Shown one piece after another: positions 27,045 to 36,023 of a stretch of DNA of 64,000 nucleotides. Each line of letters opens with the position of its first letter. Positions within the stretch are counted from its first letter, which is position 1. The position numbers were made by a program, and so were the translations under genes. The notes under the pieces were generated by a model. That model had not been told where the DNA came from. It worked only from the letters and a program-made list of their open reading frames with translations, and searched no databases. The DNA comes from Pinirhizobacter sp036499745 (GTDB lineage: Bacteria > Pseudomonadota > Gammaproteobacteria > Xanthomonadales > Rhodanobacteraceae), in contig NZ_DASYDG010000017.1 of NCBI RefSeq assembly GCF_036499745.1, positions 58,533 to 122,532 on the forward strand, read 5' to 3'.

Positions 27045-27644
27045 ATGAAGATCCTGCTGGTAGGCGCAAGTGGCACGCTGGGCATGGCGGTACGCAAGGA
27101 GTTGGGCAACCGGCACGACATCATCTCCGCCGGACGCTCATCGGGTGACTTTCGGGTGGACCTCGCCGACGAGGCGAGCATCAAGGCCATGCTGGACAGC
27201 GTCGGCACCGTCGATGCCATCGCCAGTACGGCGGGCAACGTCACTTTTGCCCCCCTGGCGGAGCTCGACGCTGCTGCGTTTGCCGTAGGACTCAACGACA
27301 AGCTGATGGGGCAGGTGAACCTGGTTCGGCACGGTGCCGGGCATCTTGTCGATAGCGGTTCGTTCACGCTGATCGGCGGCATCCTGTCCGAGCAGCCGAT
27401 CATTGCCAGTGTGTCGGCAAGCATGGTGAATGCGGCCCTGGAAGGTTTCGTGCGCGCGGCAGCGATCGAACTTCCGCGCGGCATTCGCATCAACGTGGTG
27501 AGCCCCACGGTGCTGGTGGAATCGATGGACAAGTACGGACCGTTCTTCCGCGGCTTCGAGCCTGCCCCGGCTTCCCGCGTTGGGCTGGCTTACAGCCGCA
27601 GTATCGAGGGTGCGGCGACCGGTCAGGTGTTGAAGGTCAACTAG
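27045..27644 (+). CDS. short-chain dehydrogenase-like protein with altered active site
   Basis: 199 residues, shorter than classical SDRs (~250). The cofactor loop GASGTLG is at 7-13. The segment that normally carries YxxxK reads SASMVNAALEGF, so both catalytic Tyr and Lys appear replaced (Ala and Asn). Substrate contacts such as SPTVLVES remain. It may bind NAD(P) without classical dehydrogenase chemistry. A good AGGAG ribosome site precedes the ATG. Its stop overlaps the stop of the convergent ATP-grasp gene. Confidence 0.78.
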   Translation: MKILLVGASGTLGMAVRKELGNRHDIISAGRSSGDFRVDLADEASIKAMLDSVGTVDAIASTAGNVTFAPLAELDAAAFAVGLNDKLMGQVNLVRHGAGHLVDSGSFTLIGGILSEQPIIASVSASMVNAALEGFVRAAAIELPRGIRINVVSPTVLVESMDKYGPFFRGFEPAPASRVGLAYSRSIEGAATGQVLKVN

Positions 27645-28873
27645 GCTCCGCCCTCAGGCGCGCGAGCCTGCTGCCGGGGAACCACCTCGTGCATGCGTCC
27701 GAAGGTGCGCGTGGCAAGTTCGCCGACAAAATGAAGGGCAGGGCCCGGATCGTCGAAGCGGAACGAGTGGTAATGCGCGCCGGCCCACTGCGTCAGCACC
27801 GTATGCCAGGGCCATCGGCCCTGGCTACGTTGCGCCCACACGGTACCCAGGTCGCGGTAAAGGTCCACGCAGCCCTGGCCCAGGGGATAGGTTGAACCGG
27901 CGACGGGAACAGGCAGGCCCAATGCATCGGCATACGCCATCGCGCATACGTTCACCCCGCAGCGCGCGGCGAATTCCACGTAAGTCCAGGCCCGCGTATT
28001 CACTTCCAGGATCCGGTGCGCCCCGTCGCGCCGATCATGCTTGAACTCCGCGCTGAAGATGCCGCGGTAGTCCACGTGCGCCAGCAGCCGCTTTACGTCC
28101 TCTACGGCGTCGGGAATTTCCTCCAGGGCAATGCTGTGGCAATACGAGCTGTTGCCGAAGTCCGGCGGGGAAATCCTTATCCGACGACGGGCGAACAGGG
28201 CCGTGATGTTGCCCTGCGCATCGCGGAAGCCATCGACGAACACGTGGGCATCAGGCGGACCGGGAACGTATTCCTGCACCATCACGCGAAAGCCCATGCC
28301 ATCGAATCGACGCCAGGTATCACGCATTTCCGCGCGCGAAGCCACCCAGAACCCCTTCGCGCCGGTCATGTCGCTGAAGGCCTGCGAATTGACCGGTTTG
28401 ACGAAGACACGATCGAGCTGGTCGAACGGTACCTGGTCGAGGTCTGCTTCGACATCGATGCGATACGTGCGGGGGTGGGGCAGGCCCAGTTCGCCAGCCA
28501 ACGCTGCGAAGCATGACTTGTCCTGCAGCGTCGCCTGGGTGGCGGCCGAACTGTTGCTGGTGGGAAAGCGGGCGGCAAGGTCGTCGGGAAGCGTGGTCAG
28601 CCACAGTGCCGCGTCATCGGCACCGGGGATAATCACGGCCTCGTCCACGGGCATCCGGCGCAATGCATTCCATCCTTCGTCGCCCAGCTGTCCCTGCCAG
28701 GGCTTAGGTCCCGGCGTCGGCCGGAACCAGCGCGAATGAGTCACGTGGTCGCCAGTTGGCGCCGCGACGGTACAGGGTATGCCTGCCATCGTGATGCACC
28801 TGAGCATGCCCAGTGCCGTGGGCCCGCGGCCCAGCACGATCGCCGGCACGCGCTGCGATTTATTCCCTGCCAT
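27641..28873 (-). CDS. ATP-grasp family carboxylate-amine ligase-like protein
   Basis: 410 residues. The N-terminal Rossmann-like part starts PAIVLGRGPTALGMLRC. The ATP-grasp region has VFVKPVNSQAFSDMTGAKGF (ATP-binding Lys) and the metal-binding end HRILEVNTRAW (Glu and Asn). Such enzymes couple a carboxylate to an amine through an acyl phosphate. The partner molecules are unknown; similarity is to uncharacterised D-aspartate-ligase-like and CarB-like proteins. ATG 28873 has an AGGGG site 6-10 bp away; the longer frame adds a non-conserved segment. No biosynthetic partners adjoin it. Confidence 0.78.
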   Translation of the reverse strand: MAGNKSQRVPAIVLGRGPTALGMLRCITMAGIPCTVAAPTGDHVTHSRWFRPTPGPKPWQGQLGDEGWNALRRMPVDEAVIIPGADDAALWLTTLPDDLAARFPTSNSSAATQATLQDKSCFAALAGELGLPHPRTYRIDVEADLDQVPFDQLDRVFVKPVNSQAFSDMTGAKGFWVASRAEMRDTWRRFDGMGFRVMVQEYVPGPPDAHVFVDGFRDAQGNITALFARRRIRISPPDFGNSSYCHSIALEEIPDAVEDVKRLLAHVDYRGIFSAEFKHDRRDGAHRILEVNTRAWTYVEFAARCGVNVCAMAYADALGLPVPVAGSTYPLGQGCVDLYRDLGTVWAQRSQGRWPWHTVLTQWAGAHYHSFRFDDPGPALHFVGELATRTFGRMHEVVPRQQARAPEGGA

Positions 28874-29151
28874 GTCATGCCCCTGCCAGTGGGCCTTGCG
28901 GTCAGCCCGTACGTTTTCGCATCCCGCCTCGCCTTGTGGCATCACGAGTTGCAATGCCAGCTTAGCCACTACCCGCCGCCACGCCCTTACACCAGAAGCC
29001 CTAGTAAATTTTGCGTGCCGCTACGCCGAACGGCCTGCCCCGGTGAAACCCCGCCGAAAGGCAAGCGCGCGGCGACCGGTGACCACCGGGCCATGCACGG
29101 GGGGCATCTTCCGGTGCATGCTGCGCACCTATCGTTCCCTGAGCGCACGGC

Positions 29152-30261
29152 GTGGCCGACGGTTCCGACATCATCAGCCTGGTTTCTCCCCGACCCGCCC
29201 CACGCTGGCGGCTGTGGCTGCTGTTGTTCGGATTCTGGACGGTGGTGGCTCTGTTCAGCGCCTTGAGCATGTACCTCAACGCCCTGGGCGAAGGCGAAAC
29301 ACGCAGCCTGCGGCAATCACTGGCTTACAGCCTTCCGGAATTCTGGCTGTGGTTCGCGTTCACGCCGCTGGTGGTGTTCCTGGGCAATCGCACCGCACGC
29401 GCGGGCTGGGGCCGGTTCGCCCTGGTCCATGTGCCCGCCAGCCTGGTGCTTGGCGTGGTGCATGGCGTCACCACGCTCACCCTGCTTTACCTTACCGCCG
29501 GCCGGCCGCCTTCGCCCACATGGACGATTCCCCATCTGATGAAGGTGGAGCTGATCTACCAGGCACACCTGTCGGTGCTGATCTACTGGGCGGTGCTGGG
29601 TGTATCGCGTGGTGCGGATTCGCATCGCCGCCTGCGCGATGAACGCCTTCGCTCGACGCAGCTCGAACAACAACTGGCGCAGACCCAGCTACAGGCCTTG
29701 CGGGCGCAACTGCAGCCGCACTTCCTCTTCAATACGCTCAATGCGATCTCCGCGCTGGCACTGAGCGACCCGCCGCTGGCCCGGGTGATGATTTCCCGCC
29801 TTGGGGATTTCCTGCGCCTGACGCTCGAGGACGACCAGCGCCAGCACGTGCCGCTGCGGCGGGAACTTGAGTTCCTCGATTGCTACCTGGGCATTCAGCG
29901 CGTGCGTTTCGGCGACCGGCTGGTGACGGATTTCGCCATCGATGCGGATACGCTCGACGCCTGCGTGCCGCACCTTATCCTGCAGCCACTGGTTGAAAAC
30001 GCCCTGCAGCATGGGTTGCTGCGGCTTGCCGAAGGCGGCACCCTGCGCGTGGCCGCGCGGCGCGATGCGGGGCACCTGCACCTTACCGTCGAGGACAACG
30101 GCCAGGGACTTCCGCCCGGGGCGATCCGCGAAGGCGTGGGCCTGGGCAACACGCGTGCGCGCCTGGAGGCGTTGGGCGGCAGTGCACTGGGGATGCGCAA
30201 ACGCGCCGATGGCGGCACCTGTGTCGAGATGAGCCTGCCCTATCGGGCGGCCAGCGCATGA
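29152..30261 (+). CDS. LytS-type sensor histidine kinase
   Basis: 369 residues. Four predicted membrane helices fill residues ~18-150 (LWLLLFGFWTVVALFSALSM; LVLGVVHGVTTLTLLYL; HLSVLIYWAVLGVS). A coiled coil (RSTQLEQQLAQTQLQALRAQLQ, written here as a helical stretch ~165-185) leads to the phosphorylated His in QPHFLFNTLNAISALA. The C-terminal ATPase has VENALQHGLL (N box) and DNGQGLP (G box). It phosphorylates the LytTR regulator encoded next, which it overlaps by 4 bp. The signal is unknown. The start is GTG at 29152 with a weak ribosome site. Confidence 0.9.
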   Translation: MADGSDIISLVSPRPAPRWRLWLLLFGFWTVVALFSALSMYLNALGEGETRSLRQSLAYSLPEFWLWFAFTPLVVFLGNRTARAGWGRFALVHVPASLVLGVVHGVTTLTLLYLTAGRPPSPTWTIPHLMKVELIYQAHLSVLIYWAVLGVSRGADSHRRLRDERLRSTQLEQQLAQTQLQALRAQLQPHFLFNTLNAISALALSDPPLARVMISRLGDFLRLTLEDDQRQHVPLRRELEFLDCYLGIQRVRFGDRLVTDFAIDADTLDACVPHLILQPLVENALQHGLLRLAEGGTLRVAARRDAGHLHLTVEDNGQGLPPGAIREGVGLGNTRARLEALGGSALGMRKRADGGTCVEMSLPYRAASA

Positions 30262-30998
30262 CGCCGCTGCGTTGCCTTCTGGTCGACGATGAGATGCTTG
30301 CGCGCCTGGCCCTGCGCCAGGCGTTGGAAAACCACACGGATATCGTCGTCGTGGGCGAGTGCGGCAATGCCGAGGAAGCCATCCTCGCTGTCGACCGCCT
30401 GCATCCGGACCTGGTGTTCCTGGACATCCACATGCCCGGCATGGACGGCCTGGAGCTGGCGGCGCGGCTACCCGCTGGTGCGCTGCCCTGGATCGTCTTT
30501 GCTACCGCGTACGACGTCCATGCCTTGCGCGCGTTCGATGCCGGTGCCATCGACTACGTGCTCAAGCCCATCGACCAGGACCGCTTCGACCATTGCATCG
30601 CGCGCCTGCTGCAGCGATGGCGGCAGATGGAAGCGCCGCCCACGCGCTTCCACGCCCTGGCCACCGCCGCGCGCCGGATGAGCGTGCGAGTGGGCGAACA
30701 CCACCGGGTGATCCGCGTCGCCGACATCGACTACGCCTGTGCTGAAGGCAACTACGTCGCCCTGCACGTGGGCGGGGAGTCGATCCTGCATCGCGAATCG
30801 ATGAAGAACCTGGAACTCGAGCTTGGGCCTGAGCAGTTCCTGCGCATCCACCGCCGGACTTTGGTGAATGTCGACCGCGTCCGTGAGGTGCACCCACTTT
30901 TCCATGGCGATGCCGAGATCGTGCTGCGCGACGGCACCCGGCTCACCCTGAGCCGCCGCTTCCGGGATGCCGCCAAGCCGGTGCTCGGCTTGCGCTAG
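30258..30998 (+). CDS. LytTR-family response regulator
   Basis: 246 residues. A receiver domain (1-120) has the acidic pair DDE, phospho-acceptor Asp in LVFLDIHMPGMDG, Thr in FATAYDVHAL and Lys in YVLKPI. A LytTR DNA-binding domain (~140-245) follows (HRVIRVADIDYACAEGNYV, FLRIHRRTLVNVDRV). It is phosphorylated by the upstream kinase, to which it is coupled through ATGA. LytTR proteins bind imperfect direct repeats about 9 bp long; I could not assign such sites here. Confidence 0.92.
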   Translation: MTPLRCLLVDDEMLARLALRQALENHTDIVVVGECGNAEEAILAVDRLHPDLVFLDIHMPGMDGLELAARLPAGALPWIVFATAYDVHALRAFDAGAIDYVLKPIDQDRFDHCIARLLQRWRQMEAPPTRFHALATAARRMSVRVGEHHRVIRVADIDYACAEGNYVALHVGGESILHRESMKNLELELGPEQFLRIHRRTLVNVDRVREVHPLFHGDAEIVLRDGTRLTLSRRFRDAAKPVLGLR

Positions 30999-31156
30999 GG
31001 CCCATCCAAAGCCCTATTCGAGCCAGGTTCCCGGGACCGTTCGTTCCTGCTTCAGCGCCGTTCGTCGCGCCTTCGGCGCCATCCATCCCAAACGGGGTGT
31101 GGCCCGCTCCTGGGCGGGACTATCGTCCTGGCTGACCGAAAAGGAGTGACCCTGTC

Positions 31157-31393
31157 ATGCGCATTCGTCTTACCCCCATCGCCTGCCAATCCATCGTACT
31201 TGCCGTCTGCCTCGGCATGCCGATGCCCCTGATCGCCTCGCTGGCCAACCGAGCCAACGCGGCATCCCTGGCCGAAACGACTGGCTCCAACCCCGCCACC
31301 TCCACCGACGGGGACACCACGCCCATCACCGCCCTAAGGGCCGTCGGCTTCGATACCCGCATCATGACCACCGGCTCCATCGTCGGCTGGTAA
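31157..31393 (+). CDS. small secreted protein of unknown function
   Basis: 78 residues. A signal peptide with a long hydrophobic stretch (PIACQSIVLAVCLGMPMPLI) probably ends near ANA. The mature part is Thr/Ser/Asp-rich (TTGSNPATSTDGDTTPIT) and closes with RIMTTGSIVGW. The ribosome site AAAAGGAGTG stands 8 bp before the ATG. It is 158 bp downstream of the LytTR regulator on the same strand, so it may be co-transcribed or a target. I recognise no family. Confidence 0.55.
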   Translation: MRIRLTPIACQSIVLAVCLGMPMPLIASLANRANAASLAETTGSNPATSTDGDTTPITALRAVGFDTRIMTTGSIVGW

Positions 31394-31404
31394 AGAGTGG
31401 CGCC

Positions 31405-32529
31405 TCAGTGGATCGTGTGCAGCGGACGGCATTGGCCGCCCTCGCAATCGATGAGTACGCTGTAGCTGTCACAGGCGGCCCGGAACGTGGTTCCGCCGTT
31501 GGGCTGCACGGCGCCGCACCTCATCTTCGTGGCCAGATCCTGGGCTTTGGACATCAAGCCTGCGTCCACGGGCGCGACCGGCGGCGCCGCCGCCATCGGC
31601 TGGGCGGATGCCGAATCAATGACAGGGGTCTCCGCAGAATCGACTGGCCTTTTCTGCGCCATGGCTACCGTGGTGGATTCGCTCACCGGTGAGGGTGACG
31701 GTATCGGCGGTGTCGCCGATACGGCTGCGGATGTGTCCTCCTGCGCTGGCGCCTGAGGCGGCTCGACCGTCGGTGAGGACATTGCTGGTGCCGCGTGCCC
31801 GGATTCGCGTGCCGCACTGCCGTTGGCAGCCAGCTGCATGAGGGTCGCCGCCGCCGCGGGATCGGTGATGTGGTCCTCCATCACGATCTTCCCGACGTCC
31901 TTGTTGATCATCGCAGCGACGATCAGCCCGCCGATGAGGCCACCGACCAAACCGACCCCGGCGGCCTGCCCGTAGCTCATGCGTACACCCGACGGATGGA
32001 TGCTGCGGCCAATCATGCCGCCGGTGGCCGCGCCCACGGCAATCGGCGCCGCGAACGACAACACGTTGATCTTCTTTCCCGAAACGTCCCTTTCGAAGCC
32101 GACATTGGAACAGTCGAGGTTTTCCGGCGGCGCGTGCGCGGGTGTCGGCACGGCGGAAAAGTACCGGTAGATCTGCGGCGCGCCATTCTTATCGCGCGGT
32201 ATGAAAACGCCACCGTCGTTGTACCAGCGCCGACCCTTGTGATCGGTCGTCTCGTTGTAGATGGCGCCCGGCATCGCTCGATAGAAGATCCCCGCGCCAC
32301 TCTCCTTTTCCGCCACGTAAGGACCTTTCGCGAGAGTGATGCGCCACGTCACTTTGACCAGGCCCTTTGGCTCGGACTGGAACGAAATCGGCTGGGTGAC
32401 GTCCAGGCATGTGACGGTGGTCGGTGCCGACAACGTGTCGGGCTTGATCATGTGAGTGCACCCCGACAGCAACGCGAGAGGCAACGCCAGCAAGCCCGGC
32501 ACACGCGCCATTTTGATCGCATCCTTCAC
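31405..32529 (-). CDS. lipoprotein with glycine-zipper segment
   Basis: 374 residues. The signal peptide ends in the lipobox LLSGC (Cys around residue 24). Residues ~150-210 are glycine-rich and hydrophobic (AAGVGLVGGLIGGLIVAAMI), like glycine-zipper membrane segments. A Pro/Ala/Ser-rich stretch (~250-330) links to a short C-terminal Cys-containing domain (CGAVQPNGG, SYSVLIDCEGGQC). Probably attached to the outer membrane. No function or family is recognised. An in-frame internal Met (MARVPG, residue 7) is an alternative start. Confidence 0.65.
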   Translation of the reverse strand: MKDAIKMARVPGLLALPLALLSGCTHMIKPDTLSAPTTVTCLDVTQPISFQSEPKGLVKVTWRITLAKGPYVAEKESGAGIFYRAMPGAIYNETTDHKGRRWYNDGGVFIPRDKNGAPQIYRYFSAVPTPAHAPPENLDCSNVGFERDVSGKKINVLSFAAPIAVGAATGGMIGRSIHPSGVRMSYGQAAGVGLVGGLIGGLIVAAMINKDVGKIVMEDHITDPAAAATLMQLAANGSAARESGHAAPAMSSPTVEPPQAPAQEDTSAAVSATPPIPSPSPVSESTTVAMAQKRPVDSAETPVIDSASAQPMAAAPPVAPVDAGLMSKAQDLATKMRCGAVQPNGGTTFRAACDSYSVLIDCEGGQCRPLHTIH

Positions 32530-33094
32530 AACGCACTCCTCGTCAACTTGTGGCTACCTCGTTCGGCAAGGAAGCTGGCGCTCGGTGCGTTCGGCGTGCA
32601 CGGCTGGGCATTGACGTGACCCGCACGCCGTCGCCAGCAGGACGCCCGCGACGGCGCGCCACGCTCGGTTTCGTCACCTACCGCAAAGCCCCTTCCCCCA
32701 ATGGCCGCGCATTGCGTCACGGCCGTGCGCGGAGAATTGGCTAAACCCGGCGTCCTGTCAAATAACGCAACCGTAAGTTTTTACGAGCATTTCTTTGCAC
32801 TGACGCGCACCGCGGGGCCATTGGCACGGGTCTTGATCCTTGTCCTGTGAAAGGGAAAAAAGCTGCGGATTTAGCGGATCTCCCGCGGGACTCCTGCCCC
32901 ACCCGGTCGTTAGGTGACCGTTAGGGGCATCCCACTCAAGTCCTCGGCCGATCAGCCGATAGACCTAAGCGTTTGTAATACTTGCGTTAAATAACCCTGT
33001 TAAATTAGGATTAATCCTGCACTCATCATGGCGATGTAAGATCTTCTGGACGCATCGTTAACGATAGTCTGCCAAATAGCTGAAATATATAACT
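32530..33094. other. 565-bp intergenic region, no gene seen
   Basis: No open frame here looks coding. The left part has the local high GC. The right part (from ~32940) is clearly AT-richer than anything nearby and contains the perfect palindromes aggattaatcct (33007-33018) and cgttaacg (33056-33063), plus a small stem cggtc/gaccg near 32906-32922. It probably holds the promoters of the lipoprotein gene (leftward) and the SPFH/rsmG/par genes (rightward). Confidence 0.5.
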
Positions 33095-33550
33095 ATGTTC
33101 ACTTCCGCCTTCTTCCTGCTTTCGATCACCTTCGCTGCCTTTGCCGCGCTTTCGATCCGTCGCATTCCGGAAGGCCAGGTGCATAGCCTCTATCGTTTGG
33201 GCAAGCCCGCCCGCCTGTTGGGCGCCGGCACCCACTTCGTGCTGCCGCTGGCCGATCGCGTCGTGCACAAGATCCAGCTCGGCGGCCAGACCCTGAACTT
33301 CAGCGACCATGTCGACGTGCGCGACGTCCAGGGCACGGTGTACTGGCAGGTGCTGGAACCGGAGCGCGCCGATCTGGTCATCGACCAGGCCGACGAGCTC
33401 ATCCGTGAACGCCTTCGCGATGCCCTGCGCACCGATGCGGCCAACGACGCCGACTTCCGCGCCATGAACGCCCGCCTGAAGCTGGCCGCCAACGCTTTCC
33501 TGCGCGAGCGCGGCATGCTGGTGACCCGGGTGGACCTCTCCATCGCCTGA
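33095..33550 (+). CDS. short SPFH/Band 7 (slipin-like) membrane protein
   Basis: 151 residues. One N-terminal membrane helix (residues ~2-20) precedes an SPFH domain (RRIPEGQVHSLYRLGKPARLLGAGTHFVLP, split as conserved 21-55; RDVQGTVYWQVLEPERA; REALRD-like RERLRDAL; LRERGMLVTRVDL). Slipins and prohibitins are usually 250 residues or more, with a C-terminal coiled coil that is absent here. It may be a minimal oligomerising scaffold or a shortened remnant. No ribosome site is obvious before the ATG, and the upstream DNA is AT-rich. rsmG follows after 62 bp. Confidence 0.7.
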   Translation: MFTSAFFLLSITFAAFAALSIRRIPEGQVHSLYRLGKPARLLGAGTHFVLPLADRVVHKIQLGGQTLNFSDHVDVRDVQGTVYWQVLEPERADLVIDQADELIRERLRDALRTDAANDADFRAMNARLKLAANAFLRERGMLVTRVDLSIA

Positions 33551-33612
33551 TCGCTGGCGCCGCGGCCCAAGGCCCCGGATACTTGGTGGTCGTCCCGTCC
33601 AGGTAGCGCTCC

Positions 33613-34245
33613 ATGGAAAACCGCGACGCGCTACGGCGCCTGCTCGAAGAAGGCGCGGCCGCGCTCGGCCAGTCGCTGGAACCGGCCACGACCGAGGCCC
33701 TGCTCGACTACCAGGCCCTGCTGCAACGCTGGAACGCCGCTTACAACCTCACGGCCGTCCGTGACGCCGAAGGCATGGTCACCCGGCACCTGGTCGATTC
33801 GCTGGCGATCGCGCCGTACGTCACCGGCCAGACGCTGGCAGACCTTGGCACCGGCCCGGGCCTGCCGGGTATCCCCCTTGCACTACTGGCCCCGGAACGC
33901 ACCTGCCTGCTGGTGGATTCCAACGGCAAAAAGGTACGTTTCCTGCGTGAAGCGATCCGCAGCCTGGGGCTGTCAGGAAGGGTAACGGCCACCCAACAGC
34001 GGGTGGAGGACGTCCAGGGCACGTTCGACTGCATCACCGCGCGGGCCTTCGCCTCCCTGGCCGACATGCTCACCTGGGGCGGGCATCTGTTGGCCCCGGG
34101 CGGCACGTGGCTGGCCATGAAGGGAAAATACCCGGCGGAAGAACTGCCGGGGGTTCCGGCGGGTTTCAAGGTGCAGGCCATCGAAAGGCTCAACGTGCCC
34201 GGCGTGGACGGCGAACGCCACCTGGTGGTGCTCGGCCGCGCCTGA
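33613..34245 (+). CDS. rsmG: 16S rRNA (guanine527-N7)-methyltransferase
   Basis: 210 residues, the normal RsmG length. The SAM-binding motif I reads LADLGTGPGLPGIPLALL, followed by LVDSNGKKVRFLREA and ITARAFASLADML, all typical. It methylates N7 of G527 in 16S rRNA; loss gives low-level streptomycin resistance in many bacteria. It lies directly before parA-parB, a conserved order near replication origins. The usual partner mnmG is not adjacent here. Confidence 0.95.
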   Translation: MENRDALRRLLEEGAAALGQSLEPATTEALLDYQALLQRWNAAYNLTAVRDAEGMVTRHLVDSLAIAPYVTGQTLADLGTGPGLPGIPLALLAPERTCLLVDSNGKKVRFLREAIRSLGLSGRVTATQQRVEDVQGTFDCITARAFASLADMLTWGGHLLAPGGTWLAMKGKYPAEELPGVPAGFKVQAIERLNVPGVDGERHLVVLGRA

Positions 34246-34299
34246 AAACCTTGCGGCGATGGTAACCTAGCCCACTTTCCGCGCACGGTTCCCTCGAGC

Positions 34300-35127
34300 A
34301 TGGCCCGCATCATCGCTGTCGCCAACCAGAAAGGCGGTGTCGGCAAGACAACCACATCCGTGAACCTTGCTGCCGCGCTCGCCGCGGCCAAGCGCAAGGT
34401 ATTGCTGGTGGATCTCGACCCGCAGGGAAATGCCACCATGGCTTCCGGCGTGGACAAGCGCGCTGCCAAGCCCAATGGCTGCGAAGTGCTGCTTGATGAA
34501 GTGGCGATCGAAGACGTGATCGTTCGCACCGAAGCCGGCTACGACCTCATGCCCGGCAATGGCGACCTCACCGCCGCCGAACTGAAACTGATGGACGCGA
34601 TCGCCCGCGAGACGCGTCTTAAAGACCAGCTGGCCAAGATCACCGACCGCTACGACACCATCCTGGTCGACTGTCCGCCCTCGCTGCACCTGCTCACGCT
34701 GAACGCGCTGGCGGCGGCCGATGGCCTGCTTATTCCGGTGCAGTGCGAATACTTCGCGCTGGAAGGGCTGTCGAGCCTGCTCGACACGGTGAAAGCCGTG
34801 CGCCAGCGGCTCAACCCCAAGCTCGAGATCGAAGGCCTGCTGCGCACCATGTACGACGTGCGCAACAACCTCGGCAACGAGGTATCCGCGCAGCTCACCC
34901 AACACTTCGGCGACAAAGTGCTGCGTTCGATCATCCCGCGCAATGTACGCCTGGCCGAGGCGCCCAGCCATGGCCAGCCGATCCATCTGTACGACCGCGG
35001 CTCGCGTGGCGCGATTGCCTACATTGGCCTTGCTGGCGAGATGATCCGCCGCGAGCGCAACGGTGGCAGCGAGCCGTCCGGCGCGACGCTGGTCGTCGAC
35101 GCCGGCCCCGACGCGGCGGCAAGTTAA
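34300..35127 (+). CDS. parA: chromosome-partitioning ATPase ParA (Soj)
   Basis: 275 residues. The deviant Walker A motif KGGVGKTTTSVNLA is at ~11-24, Walker A' (LLVDLDPQGNAT) follows, and Walker B is ILVDCPPSLHLLTLNAL. It lacks an N-terminal DNA-binding extension, as in chromosomal ParA. ATP-bound dimers coat the nucleoid and move ParB-parS complexes. It is followed after 9 bp by parB. Two parS sites lie about 22 kb away in recF. Confidence 0.95.
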   Translation: MARIIAVANQKGGVGKTTTSVNLAAALAAAKRKVLLVDLDPQGNATMASGVDKRAAKPNGCEVLLDEVAIEDVIVRTEAGYDLMPGNGDLTAAELKLMDAIARETRLKDQLAKITDRYDTILVDCPPSLHLLTLNALAAADGLLIPVQCEYFALEGLSSLLDTVKAVRQRLNPKLEIEGLLRTMYDVRNNLGNEVSAQLTQHFGDKVLRSIIPRNVRLAEAPSHGQPIHLYDRGSRGAIAYIGLAGEMIRRERNGGSEPSGATLVVDAGPDAAAS

Positions 35128-35136
35128 GGAGATTCC

Positions 35137-36003
35137 ATGGCGGCGAAGAAACGAGGACTCGGGCGGGGTCTTGACGCCCTGCTCGGCAACGACGACACCG
35201 GTCATTCGGTGATCGAGCAGGAAGGCCAGCTGAAGATGATCCCCATCGGGAATATCCAGGCCGGCAAGTACCAGCCCCGCCGTCACTGGAACGACGAAGC
35301 CCTCGACGAACTGGCCGCCTCGATCAAGGCCCAGGGCCTGATCCAGCCGGTCGTGGTCCGCGCCATCGGCAAGGACAAATACGAACTGATCGCCGGCGAG
35401 CGCCGTTGGCGCGCCGCGCAGCGTGCGCAGCTGGGCGAGCTGCCGGCCATCGTCAAGGATGTCCCGGAGCAGTCGGTGCTGGCCATGGCGCTGATCGAGA
35501 ACATCCAGCGCCAGGAGCTCACCCCACTGGAAGAAGCCCAGGCCCTGGGCCGGCTGATCGACGAATTCGACCTCACCCACCAGCAAGCCGCCGATGCCGT
35601 GGGCCGCTCGCGCGCCTCGGTGTCAAACCTGCTGCGCCTGATGGAACTGCCTGCATCCATCAAGCAGATGCTCGACGAAGGCAAGCTGGAAATGGGCCAC
35701 GCGCGTTGCCTGCTTACCCTGCAGGCCTCCATTGCCGAGCCACTGGCGCTGGAAGCGGCCCGCAACGGCTGGACGGTGCGCGAACTCGAAGACGCAGCCC
35801 GCCGTGCGCAGACGGCGCCGGTGGGCAAGGCGAAAACCGCGGCAAACACGCGCGACCCCAACGTCGCCAACCTCGAGCGTGAGCTGGCCGAACGCCTGGC
35901 CGCGAAGGTGGAAGTAGCCCAGGGTCGCGGCGGCAAGGGGAAGCTGGTGATCCACTTCCACAGCAACGACGAACTGGAAGGCATCCTAGGCAAGATTCGC
36001 TAG
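35137..36003 (+). CDS. parB: chromosome-partitioning protein ParB (Spo0J)
   Basis: 288 residues. The N-terminal CTP-binding ParB/Srx fold has GKYQPRRHWNDEALDELAAS and GERRWRAAQ. The central HTH (QQAADAVGRSRASVSNLLRLMELP) binds parS. A C-terminal dimerisation domain (HFHSNDELEGILGKIR) completes the protein. The ATG follows an AAGGAG site. It loads at parS (see recF) and spreads as a CTP-dependent clamp. Confidence 0.95.
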   Translation: MAAKKRGLGRGLDALLGNDDTGHSVIEQEGQLKMIPIGNIQAGKYQPRRHWNDEALDELAASIKAQGLIQPVVVRAIGKDKYELIAGERRWRAAQRAQLGELPAIVKDVPEQSVLAMALIENIQRQELTPLEEAQALGRLIDEFDLTHQQAADAVGRSRASVSNLLRLMELPASIKQMLDEGKLEMGHARCLLTLQASIAEPLALEAARNGWTVRELEDAARRAQTAPVGKAKTAANTRDPNVANLERELAERLAAKVEVAQGRGGKGKLVIHFHSNDELEGILGKIR

Positions 36004-36023
36004 ACCGATGTAAGGTTTTATCC

